64,000 nt of DNA from FEN-1219 sp963817615 (GTDB lineage Bacteria; Pseudomonadota; Gammaproteobacteria; Steroidobacterales; Rariloculaceae): assembly GCA_963817615.1 (NCBI GenBank), contig CAWFPH010000002.1, positions 186,001-250,000 of the forward strand. The letters run 5' to 3'. Below the pieces are notes generated by a model that saw only the letters and a list, made by a program, of their open reading frames with translations, had not been told where the DNA came from and made no database searches. This document shows, piece after piece, positions 41,374 through 48,478 of the stretch. Within the stretch, counting starts at the first letter, position 1; every line of letters starts with the position of its first letter. The translations under genes were made by a program, and so were the position numbers.

Positions 41374-41913
41374 CTAGGCGTCGGCGACCTGGCGCAGCAC
41401 GGTGCGCTCGATCCGCCACTGCGAAACCCCAGGGCCGCGCACGAACCACTGCTCGAGCACTCGCCTCTCGGTGCGCCGCACGACGCCCTCGCCTTGCAGC
41501 CGGGCCATCTCGACGAGCGTGCAGCCCGGCGCCTCGATCGGCGTCTCGATCCGCACCGTGCACGGCAAGCGCGCGGTGGCGGTAAGCCGATCGGCGGCGA
41601 CCGCGATGATCGCGTCCTCGTGCGAGTGGGGAGCGAGCTCTTGGACCGCGGCGTCGAGCGCGACGCGTTGCGGCACTGCGCAAACCTCGGCGATCGCGTC
41701 GGTGTCGCGTGCATTCAGATGCCGCACGTACGCGCGTTGCAGCGCGCGAATCGCGCTCGCGTCCTCGAGCGCCGCGAGCCGCGCCTCGAGCGTCGAATCG
41801 CCGCGGCCGGCAGCGGTCGCCTCGCCGGCCGCCGCGAGCGCCGCCGGAGCCGCTAGCGCGGCGCCCGCGCGGGCGAGAAAACGGCGGCGTGTCGCAATGT
41901 CTCGCTTGCTCAT
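41374..41913 (-). CDS. Tat-exported SnoaL/NTF2-like protein
   Basis: A 179-residue protein. The start ATRRRFLARAGAALAAPAAL is a twin-arginine signal. The mature part has the NTF2/SnoaL pattern: LEDASAIRALQRAYVRHLNARDTDAIAEV, then strands around ITPI and the closing QWFVRGPGVSQWRIERTVLRQV. Start at 41913, where the RR motif falls at residues 8-10. It follows a tandem MoaF-like gene by ten bases, so they are one operon. NTF2-fold proteins of this kind often act as small isomerases or hydratases. Confidence 0.8.
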   Translation of the reverse strand: MSKRDIATRRRFLARAGAALAAPAALAAAGEATAAGRGDSTLEARLAALEDASAIRALQRAYVRHLNARDTDAIAEVCAVPQRVALDAAVQELAPHSHEDAIIAVAADRLTATARLPCTVRIETPIEAPGCTLVEMARLQGEGVVRRTERRVLEQWFVRGPGVSQWRIERTVLRQVADA

Positions 41914-41923
41914 CGTCCGCACC

Positions 41924-43678
41924 TCACGCCTTGAGATCGAAGAATTTCGCGGAGTCGAAGCGGCCCGCGTGGCGCGCATGCGCGCCCATCGCCGAGAGCC
42001 GCAGGCCGTCCGCGCCGCAGTGATAGCCGGTGCCGCAATCGTGCATCGTGCGCAGATTGATCAGGATCGTGCCGAGCGTGCCGTTGCACGCCTCCTCGAG
42101 CCAGTACGCGAGATAGAGCTGATCCCGAATCTTCACGTACGACGCGGGGCCGCTCCATTCCATGCCGCCCGCGCCGCTGTCGGTGAAGATGATCCACGAC
42201 AGCGAGTGCGGGGTCGTGTAGTGATGCATCGAGGTCAGCCCCGGCGAATAGTTGTAGGTGACCGCATGGCCGACGAGCTCCTTCGTGTAGTCGTGGCGGC
42301 GGTACTTCGGCGGGTTCTTGCCCTCCATCTCGATGACGCCGAACCAGGTCTTGGCGGCCGTCTCGTTCGCGATGTACGGCGTGCCGACCGTGCCGTGGAT
42401 CACCGTCGCGAGCGCCTCGTCGAAGTCGACGACGACCGTGAACTTGTCGTGCTTCGGCGCGCCCGTGAGCAGATGCCCGAACATCACGACGCCGGGCGCC
42501 GATTCCCACGCGTCGTAGCGCTCCTCGCGCCACGCCTGCTCGCCCTCGGGGCGCCAACGGAGCGTGTGCGCGTCCTCGAAGCGGTACTCGTGCACCGGTC
42601 CGTTGTCGAGCCTGAGCGTGAAGGACTTGCCCGCGAGGTACTCCGTGTCGGGCGAGGCGTTGCCGGCCATCGGGCTGCGCGTGCCGAATGCGTTGGTGCT
42701 CTTCGCGATCGCGGCCTCGGCTTGCTCTTTCGTGAGCACCCAGCCCGTGCGCAGCGGGCGGTACACGCGGCGCGCGCCCTTCTCGGCCGTCGCGGACGCC
42801 GTGGCGCCCGACGCACCCGCGGCGGAAGGCGCGGCCGCGAACGTCGCGGGCGACAGATCGCCGAACTTCTCGAACTGCGCGATTTGGCCGAGCCACTCGC
42901 CGGTGCCGTTGAACAGGTAATACTCGAGCTCGTCCTTCGCGTCGAAGCCGAGCCGCACGCCGGCCTGCTTCACCCGGTTCAGATCGAGCACGTACAGCGT
43001 CTGCGTGCCGGAGAACTCGCATTCGGTGCGCTGGTAGATGTAGAAGTCGTCGTCGATCTTCACGTAGTCCGACGGCGCGCAGAACCCGAGCTCGCCGCCA
43101 AGGCGGGTGAGCTCGACGAAGTTCGAGTAGACAGTGGCAGGATAGAACTCGAGCGTCTCGATGCCGTTGTCCTGCTTCCACCAGAACCCCTTGCCCTCGA
43201 TCCGATTCGTCAGCACGTGCCGTGCCTCGGACGGCTTTTGCCCCGGTCGCTCGACGTAGCCGTGCCAGATCTGCCGCTGCACCTCGCGCTTGTCGTCGAA
43301 GCCGCTGAACCAGACCTCGAACACGGTCGCGAGATTCGTGCGCGGATCGACGATCACGTGATAGCCGCGTTGCGTGCCGGGGATGAGGTGGGAGAACAGC
43401 GCGATCCTGTCGAGCTCGAGTGCACCATAGGCCGCACCGACGGCCGGGCCGTCGTTCTCGGCGACGGACAGCCTGCTGCCGCTCGCGAACCGGTAGGCGA
43501 GCCTCGGGCCACCGGAATCGGTGACGATCGTGAGCGACTTACCGGCGAACGCGCTCGACAGCGGCGAGGCGCTCTTCGGGCCGTCCGCGGCTGCGGCGAG
43601 CTTTTGACCGATCTGCCGCTCCGTGAGCTTGGTGTACGGGAAGCGGTGCATCTGCTCTTTCGGGTATTGGACGGTCAC
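41924..43678 (-). CDS. Tandem MoaF-like protein
   Basis: A 584-residue cytoplasmic protein from GTG 43678 (strong GGGGGAA site). It has two lipocalin-like modules: the first spans about residues 40-290, the second about 320-580. Module 1 has SLTIVTDSGGPRLAYRF and ALFSHLIPGTQRGYHVIVDPRT; module 2 has SFTLRLDNGPVHEYRF and VMFGHLLTGAPKHDKFTVVVDFDE. The end, VGHAVTYNYSPGLTSMHHYTT...LSWIIF, is the MoaF C-terminal domain, so this is a duplicated or fused MoaF. MoaF is linked to molybdenum-dependent or catecholamine-related gene sets; its reaction is unknown. The Ala-rich linker is at about 295-320. In operon with the SnoaL-like gene. Confidence 0.82.
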   Translation of the reverse strand: MTVQYPKEQMHRFPYTKLTERQIGQKLAAAADGPKSASPLSSAFAGKSLTIVTDSGGPRLAYRFASGSRLSVAENDGPAVGAAYGALELDRIALFSHLIPGTQRGYHVIVDPRTNLATVFEVWFSGFDDKREVQRQIWHGYVERPGQKPSEARHVLTNRIEGKGFWWKQDNGIETLEFYPATVYSNFVELTRLGGELGFCAPSDYVKIDDDFYIYQRTECEFSGTQTLYVLDLNRVKQAGVRLGFDAKDELEYYLFNGTGEWLGQIAQFEKFGDLSPATFAAAPSAAGASGATASATAEKGARRVYRPLRTGWVLTKEQAEAAIAKSTNAFGTRSPMAGNASPDTEYLAGKSFTLRLDNGPVHEYRFEDAHTLRWRPEGEQAWREERYDAWESAPGVVMFGHLLTGAPKHDKFTVVVDFDEALATVIHGTVGTPYIANETAAKTWFGVIEMEGKNPPKYRRHDYTKELVGHAVTYNYSPGLTSMHHYTTPHSLSWIIFTDSGAGGMEWSGPASYVKIRDQLYLAYWLEEACNGTLGTILINLRTMHDCGTGYHCGADGLRLSAMGAHARHAGRFDSAKFFDLKA

Positions 43679-43927
43679 TGGACTATTCCCCCGTGTCGGA
43701 TCTCTCGGCTCGAGCACGCCGGCCGCATTCGGGCGCAAGGGTGCTCGGAGTGTGGCGCCCGTCAGCGCTGGAAGCATACCAAGACATACCGGCGACCGTG
43801 CCGTCGCAGCCACTCTCCCCGCCACACGCGCTGACCTTTGACCCCGAGGCTACTCGCGCCTATCGACAACGCGCCATCCCGGCCAGTATTTTTGGCGGGC
43901 AGTCCGGGGACCCCGGGGGGGATAACG

Positions 43928-44653
43928 ATGCGCATCGCAATCAAGCTCGCGGCGGCAGCGGCCGCAGCCGCCTCGCTCGCGGCGGTCGACGCGCCGGCAA
44001 GCACCGTCGAGAAGACCATGAAGGTCAAGGGCGTCACCGTGCAGTACGAGGTCGTGCTGCCGAACGGCTACGACCCGAACAAGGCGTATCCCGCGATCCT
44101 TGCGCTCGGCGGCGGTCCGCAGACGCTCGAGGTCGTCGAGCGCACGGTCGATCACAATTTCCGGGCGGAAGCGGAGAAGCGCGGCTACATCGTGATCGCG
44201 CCCGGCGCACCCGACGGCGAGCTGTTCTTCGAAGGCGGCGACGTGATCTTCCCCGAGTTTCTGCGCGCGATCATGCGCGATTACCGGATCGCCGATGGCA
44301 AATTTCACATCGCCGGGCCGTCGAACGGCGGCATCGCCGCGATGCACGTGGCCGCGATGAATCCGGATTACTTCCTCTCCGTGACCGCCTTTCCCGGATA
44401 CCTCTGGATGCCGAGCGAGGGCAAGCTGCGCGAGCTCGAGAAGATGTGCGTGCACTTGTACGTCGGCGAGAACGACGAATACCGCTGGCACGACGAGATG
44501 AAGCGCGAGGCGGAGTTCCTGAGCGCGCACGGCGGCATCGCGACGTACTCCGTGGAAAAGGGCCAACCGCATCGACTCGCGACGCTCGCGGACGAGCACT
44601 CGGGGCGGCTGTTCGACGGCTTCGACGCGGCTCGCAAGCAGTGCAACCACTGA
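43928..44653 (+). CDS. Secreted esterase (LpqC/PHB-depolymerase-like)
   Basis: A 241-residue alpha/beta hydrolase with a Sec signal (about 1-22). VEKTMKVKGVTVQYEVVLPNGYDPNKAYPAIL leads into the strand of the LpqC/Esterase_PHB fold, and AGPSNGGIAAMHVA is the nucleophile elbow (Ser near 122). EKGQPHRLATL supplies the His. A GGGGGGGAT run six bases before ATG serves as ribosome binding site. The 250 bases upstream are shared with the divergent tandem-MoaF gene. Likely substrates: short esters or polyesters. Confidence 0.8.
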   Translation: MRIAIKLAAAAAAAASLAAVDAPASTVEKTMKVKGVTVQYEVVLPNGYDPNKAYPAILALGGGPQTLEVVERTVDHNFRAEAEKRGYIVIAPGAPDGELFFEGGDVIFPEFLRAIMRDYRIADGKFHIAGPSNGGIAAMHVAAMNPDYFLSVTAFPGYLWMPSEGKLRELEKMCVHLYVGENDEYRWHDEMKREAEFLSAHGGIATYSVEKGQPHRLATLADEHSGRLFDGFDAARKQCNH

Positions 44654-44906
44654 CATCGCGCACACAGGGCTCGGTGCCCTGCGCCGCGCTGCGGCCAAGA
44701 CGCTCTTAGGCGGCCAAGCGAAACACGTTTCGCCTCGACACGGTTGCGGGCGGTCCTTGCCGCTCTTACCATGGACCGCGCGGACGCAAGCCGCAGCCGG
44801 GCCCGCGGGAAGGGTTGAACCCACTTGCCGGACCACCGCGTTGCGTGTCCGCTAACCTTTGTGCAGCCGACGTTGCGGGCCACGGCACTCATGCACGGAG
44901 GTTTGC

Positions 44907-46502
44907 ATGGCCCGTCTACCTGCCCGCCCGAATTTCGATCATTTGAAGAAGCAGGCGAAGGATCTCTTGCGCCTGTACCACGCGCAGAGCCGGCAAGCCT
45001 ACGTGCGCTTTCGCGCCGCGCTCCCTGCGGCGCGCGACAAGGATGACGCGGCTCTCGCGGCGCTCGAGCTCAAGCTCCGCGACGCGCAATCGTGCATTGC
45101 GCGCGAATACGGTTTGCCGAGCTGGGATGCGCTCAAGAGCTATGTCGATTGGCGCAACGCGCAGGCCTCGAGCGCGCGCGAGCACGCCGTCCCGCTGTGG
45201 CTGAACATACTCTACGGTCACGACAACGACAGAGCTCGACCGGAGCTCGCGGCACGCATGCTCACGGAACGGCCCGATCTTGCGGGCGGAGATCTGATGC
45301 TCGCGTGCGCAGTCGGCGACGAGTCCGCGGTTCGGTGGGCCATTGCCGCCGATCCCGCGGCCGTGAATCGCACGGGCAGCGCGTGGCGTTGCCCCGGCTG
45401 CAAGCGCATGCTCGACAGGCCGCCGCTCGTCGCCGTCACTCACTCGAGCCTGCTGGCGCTGCCCGAGTTCGCCGAGAAGCTGCGGAGCTGCGCGCAGCTT
45501 CTGCTCGACGCGGGCGCGGATCCGAACCAGACCTGGACCGAGGCCGATCATCCGCTCAGTGCGCTTTACGGCGCGGCCGGCAAGAACGGCGACGAGCCGC
45601 TCACCGCGATGCTGCTCGGGGCCGGCGCAAACCCGAACGACGGCGAATCGCTGTACCACGCGGTAGAGCATTCTCCCGATCACGGCTGTCTCGAGCGCCT
45701 CCTCGAAGCGGGCGCGGCGGTCGACGGATCGAATGCGCTGCAGCACATGCTCGACTACGACGATCTCCGTGGACTGAAGCTGCTGCTTGCGTATACGCGC
45801 GACGCAAACGACCCGGCCAGCGCCGTCGCTCGGCCGCTGATTTGGGCGATTCGGCGGCGTCGCTCCCTCGCGCACATCGACGCGCTGCTCGCGGCCGGCG
45901 CCGACCCGCGGGCGGCGACGAACGACGGCACGAGCGCGTACCGCTTCGCGCTCGAGTACGGCCTCCCCGACGTTGCGGCGCATCTGAAGGAAGCCGGCGG
46001 GGGCGACACCGATGGCTCCGACACGGACGACTTCGTCGCGGCGTGTGCGCGCGCCGACGAGGCCGCGGCGCGCGCGATTCTTACGCGTCGGCCCGACATC
46101 TTCGGGGCACTATCAGAGCGGCAGCTGAAGCAACTGCCGAATCTCGTCGAAGCGCGCCAGTTCACGGCCGTGCGGGTCATGGTCGAGCTCGGCTGGCCGA
46201 TCGCCGCGCGGGGCGGCGACTGGAACGCGACCGCTCTCAATCATGCGGTGTATCAGGGCAACCCCGAGCTCGCGCGCTTCCTGCTCCAGCACGGGGCGCG
46301 CTGGGACGAGCCGAACCAGTGGGGCGACGTGAACGGCATCCTCGCGTGGGCGTCGCGCAACCAGCCGCCGATCGGCGACTGGGTCGGCTGCGCGCGAGCG
46401 CTGGTCGAGCACGGCATGCCGCTCGACCTCTACGGCGACTACTCCGAGGAGGTCGGCGCGTATCTCGATGCGGAGCGCGGCAAGCGCGGCGCCGCGACCT
46501 AG
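44907..46502 (+). CDS. Ankyrin-repeat protein
   Basis: A 531-residue protein. The N-terminal 90 residues (RPNFDHLKKQAKDLLRLYHAQ, AREYGLPSWDALKSYVDWRNA) form the helical start common in ankyrin proteins of proteobacteria. Ankyrin repeats then run to the C-terminus, with LLDAGADPNQTWTEADHPLSALYGAAG, MLLGAGANPNDGESLYHAV and LLQHGARWDEPNQWGDVNGILAWA. Ankyrins mediate protein-protein contacts; no catalytic domain is attached. ATG at 44907 with a strong CGGAGGTTTGC site. The 250 bases upstream hold no gene that I can support. Confidence 0.87.
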   Translation: MARLPARPNFDHLKKQAKDLLRLYHAQSRQAYVRFRAALPAARDKDDAALAALELKLRDAQSCIAREYGLPSWDALKSYVDWRNAQASSAREHAVPLWLNILYGHDNDRARPELAARMLTERPDLAGGDLMLACAVGDESAVRWAIAADPAAVNRTGSAWRCPGCKRMLDRPPLVAVTHSSLLALPEFAEKLRSCAQLLLDAGADPNQTWTEADHPLSALYGAAGKNGDEPLTAMLLGAGANPNDGESLYHAVEHSPDHGCLERLLEAGAAVDGSNALQHMLDYDDLRGLKLLLAYTRDANDPASAVARPLIWAIRRRRSLAHIDALLAAGADPRAATNDGTSAYRFALEYGLPDVAAHLKEAGGGDTDGSDTDDFVAACARADEAAARAILTRRPDIFGALSERQLKQLPNLVEARQFTAVRVMVELGWPIAARGGDWNATALNHAVYQGNPELARFLLQHGARWDEPNQWGDVNGILAWASRNQPPIGDWVGCARALVEHGMPLDLYGDYSEEVGAYLDAERGKRGAAT

Positions 46503-46509
46503 CGGCGCG

Positions 46510-46525
46510 CGGCGCGGTCGCGCCG
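46510..46525. terminator. Short GC hairpin between convergent genes
   Basis: CGGCGCG-GT-CGCGCCG is an inverted repeat of seven pairs around two bases. It lies in the 28-base gap between the ankyrin gene stop and the AraC-type gene stop, the expected place for a bidirectional terminator. The loop is very tight and no T-run follows. Confidence 0.35.
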
Positions 46526-46530
46526 CAGCG

Positions 46531-47265
46531 CTACGTATAGCTCGACGGCGACGCGCCGAAGCACTGCTTGAACGCCGTGCTGAATGCCGCCGCGCTCTCA
46601 TAGCCGACGGCACGCGCCACCTCGCCGATGCTCTTGCCTTCGGCGAGCAGCGACAGCGAGGTCAGCAAGCGGCTCTGGCGGCGCCAGGCCGCAAGACTGA
46701 GCCCGGTCTCCTCCACGAACAGCCGCTCGAACGTGCGCAGGCTCGCGCCGCCGATCTCGGCCGCAACGATCTCGACCGAGCGCCCGTCGTGCGGACGCGC
46801 GGCGAAGTAGTCGGCGAGCATCCGCGCCCGCTCGTGCCGCGGCCGAGGCAGCGAGAACGACTCGGGCCTCGCTTCCGCGAGCAGCGGCTCGAGCAGCGCG
46901 AGCGCATGCGCGTGCCGCGGGCCGCGCAGCGACGCGCGGGGCGCTGCGGACAGGAACAAGATCAGCTCGCGCCCGAGGTTATCGAGCCCCAGAACCTGAG
47001 GGTCGCCATCCGTGCGCAGCGTGCCGGGCTCGAAGTAAAGCGCATGCAGATAGAACCGCCGCGGCGAGTAGATCGAGTGCTCGACGCCGGCCGGCAGCCA
47101 CAACGCCTTGAACAACGGATGCACCACGTACACGGAGTCGGTCTCGACGATTGCGGCGGATTCGGAGATCAGCGTGAGCTGATCCCAGTCGTGTGAATGC
47201 CGCGGGATGCGTCCACCGTCGGGATAGCCTTCGACGAACGAACGGAGCGATTCGATGGAGCTCAT
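46531..47265 (-). CDS. AraC-family transcriptional regulator
   Basis: A 244-residue regulator with an N-terminal cupin ligand domain (about 18-100, PRHSHDWDQLTLISESAAIV and VVHPLFKALWLPAGVEHSI) and two C-terminal helix-turn-helices (about 160-244, GASLRTFERLFVEETGLSLAAWRRQSRLL and IGEVARAVGYESAAAFSTAFKQCFG). Start at 47265 with GGAGGCGCC. This is the usual single-domain-cupin AraC layout, as in NimR/YdiP-like activators. Its targets may include the glyoxalase gene 20 bases upstream, transcribed in the same direction. Confidence 0.9.
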   Translation of the reverse strand: MSSIESLRSFVEGYPDGGRIPRHSHDWDQLTLISESAAIVETDSVYVVHPLFKALWLPAGVEHSIYSPRRFYLHALYFEPGTLRTDGDPQVLGLDNLGRELILFLSAAPRASLRGPRHAHALALLEPLLAEARPESFSLPRPRHERARMLADYFAARPHDGRSVEIVAAEIGGASLRTFERLFVEETGLSLAAWRRQSRLLTSLSLLAEGKSIGEVARAVGYESAAAFSTAFKQCFGASPSSYT

Positions 47266-47285
47266 CGGGGCGCCTCCGGATCCGA

Positions 47286-47666
47286 TCAACGCGCCTCGTA
47301 CTGCATCGCGCACGCGATGTTCCCCTCGGTGTCTGCAAACTCCACGACCTTGCCGACGCCCGGGATGTCGATGATTGCAGAGCGCAGCTTGCCGCCCGCC
47401 GCCTCGATCGCCGCGGTCGTCTCCTTGACCGAGCTCACGATGATCGTCACGCGGAACGCATTGATGGGCCCATCGGCAGCCGGCCCGCGGCGCTTCGCAA
47501 CGAGCCCTTGCGACACGCCGTGCTCGACGGGCGGGCCCGTCTGAATGTGGTAGAAATCCGGCGGACCGCCGACTTCGAAGCGCCAGGCGAAAACCAGCTC
47601 GTAGAACTTGCGTGCGCGTTCGACGTCGTCCGCGAAGATTTCGAAATGCGCGATGTGATTGGCCAT
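47286..47666 (-). CDS. Glyoxalase/VOC-family protein
   Basis: A 126-residue protein with one VOC module: IAHFEIFADDVERARKFYELVFAWRFE at the start (first metal-ligand His in MANHIAHF), PVEHGVSQGLV in the middle, and GKVVEFADTEGNIACAMQY at the end (Glu ligand region). Single-module members act as dimers in dioxygenase, lyase or resistance roles; the function here is unknown. Start at 47666. Followed by the AraC regulator gene after 20 bases, so the two may be one transcript. Confidence 0.87.
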   Translation of the reverse strand: MANHIAHFEIFADDVERARKFYELVFAWRFEVGGPPDFYHIQTGPPVEHGVSQGLVAKRRGPAADGPINAFRVTIIVSSVKETTAAIEAAGGKLRSAIIDIPGVGKVVEFADTEGNIACAMQYEAR

Positions 47667-47803
47667 AACCTGCCCGCGGGGTGGTGACGCGCGGCAGGTT
47701 AGCATCGACGTGCGCGCGAAAGCTCGTCAGTCTCTTTCGCGAATCCGACAACGGATCAACCGCTAGGCCGGCTCGTGCGTTGACGTTCTATCGGAGGTGC
47801 ATC

Positions 47804-48118
47804 ATGAGCCCGAAAACATTGATTCTTTGCGTGCTGCTGGCGCTGAGCTCGAGCGCCTGCGCGGTCGCGCCGACCCGCCGACCCGCGGCGATCGTCGACA
47901 TCGGCGTGCGGCCGCCGCCGCCGCGCGTCGTCGTGGTGCCCAGACCGCGGGCCGGTTACGTTTGGGCCCCGGGCTATTGGCGCTGGGACGGCCGGCGCCA
48001 CGTATGGGTCGGCGGTCATTGGCTGCGCGAGCGCCGCGGCTACCATTGGCTGCCCGATCATTGGGAGGAGCGGGGCAACGGCCGGTGGCATTTCGAGGCG
48101 GGGCATTGGGAGCGTTGA
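47804..48118 (+). CDS. Small WxxGxW-repeat (YXWQ) lipoprotein
   Basis: A 104-residue lipoprotein (lipobox SSSAC, Cys near 19). After a Pro/Arg-rich stretch come repeats of the aromatic W-x-x-G-x-W type: YVWAPGYWRW, VWVGGHWLRERRGYHW, LPDHWEERGNGRWHFEAGHW. This matches the BcpO-related WXXGXW repeat family found in many proteobacterial secreted proteins. Role unknown, probably cell-envelope. Strong CGGAGGTGC site before ATG 47804. Confidence 0.85.
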   Translation: MSPKTLILCVLLALSSSACAVAPTRRPAAIVDIGVRPPPPRVVVVPRPRAGYVWAPGYWRWDGRRHVWVGGHWLRERRGYHWLPDHWEERGNGRWHFEAGHWER

Positions 48119-48161
48119 GGCAACCGCTGCGGCCGCGGCGAACCCTTGCAACGCTGCCTCG

Positions 48162-48395
48162 CTAGGGTTCGGCATTCTTGCGCTCGCCGCGGATGTTCAT
48201 GAACGCGAGACACAACTGCAGCACGATCAACGCCGCGGCGCGCGCATGGTAGCCCCATGCGATCCACAGCACGTTGCTCGCAAGGAACAACCAGAAGCCG
48301 ATCTTGCGCCGGCCGCGCCGCTTCGATGCGACGAACCACGCCGCGGCCACCGTCACCATCATCGCCGGCCACTGTAAGAAATCGAGTGCGTCCAT
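48162..48395 (-). CDS. Small integral membrane protein
   Basis: A 77-residue protein with three hydrophobic segments (about 10-24, 32-48, 50-66). The arrangement FWLFLASNVLWIAWGYHARAAALIVLQ is reminiscent of one repeat of SemiSWEET/PnuC-like small transporters, with the Arg-rich GRRKIG in the first loop. Homologues occur as small conserved hypotheticals. Function unknown; a dimeric small transporter is possible. Confidence 0.65.
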   Translation of the reverse strand: MDALDFLQWPAMMVTVAAAWFVASKRRGRRKIGFWLFLASNVLWIAWGYHARAAALIVLQLCLAFMNIRGERKNAEP

Positions 48396-48478
48396 AGGGT
48401 CGTCGAGTATGACGGACGAGCACCGTGGACGCGGCGCTCGTATCCGAGCGGTGAGAGCCGCAAGCTCGAAACGGGCCT

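Noticed and set aside
41402..43834. Open frame of about 810 codons antisense to the tandem MoaF-like and SnoaL-like genes
   Set aside because: Arg/Glu/Val-rich noise without recognisable domain; the opposite strand has two clear proteins with start sites.
44654..44906. Possible gene or RNA between the esterase and ankyrin genes
   Set aside because: No open frame with coding look, no stable hairpin cluster that I could support.
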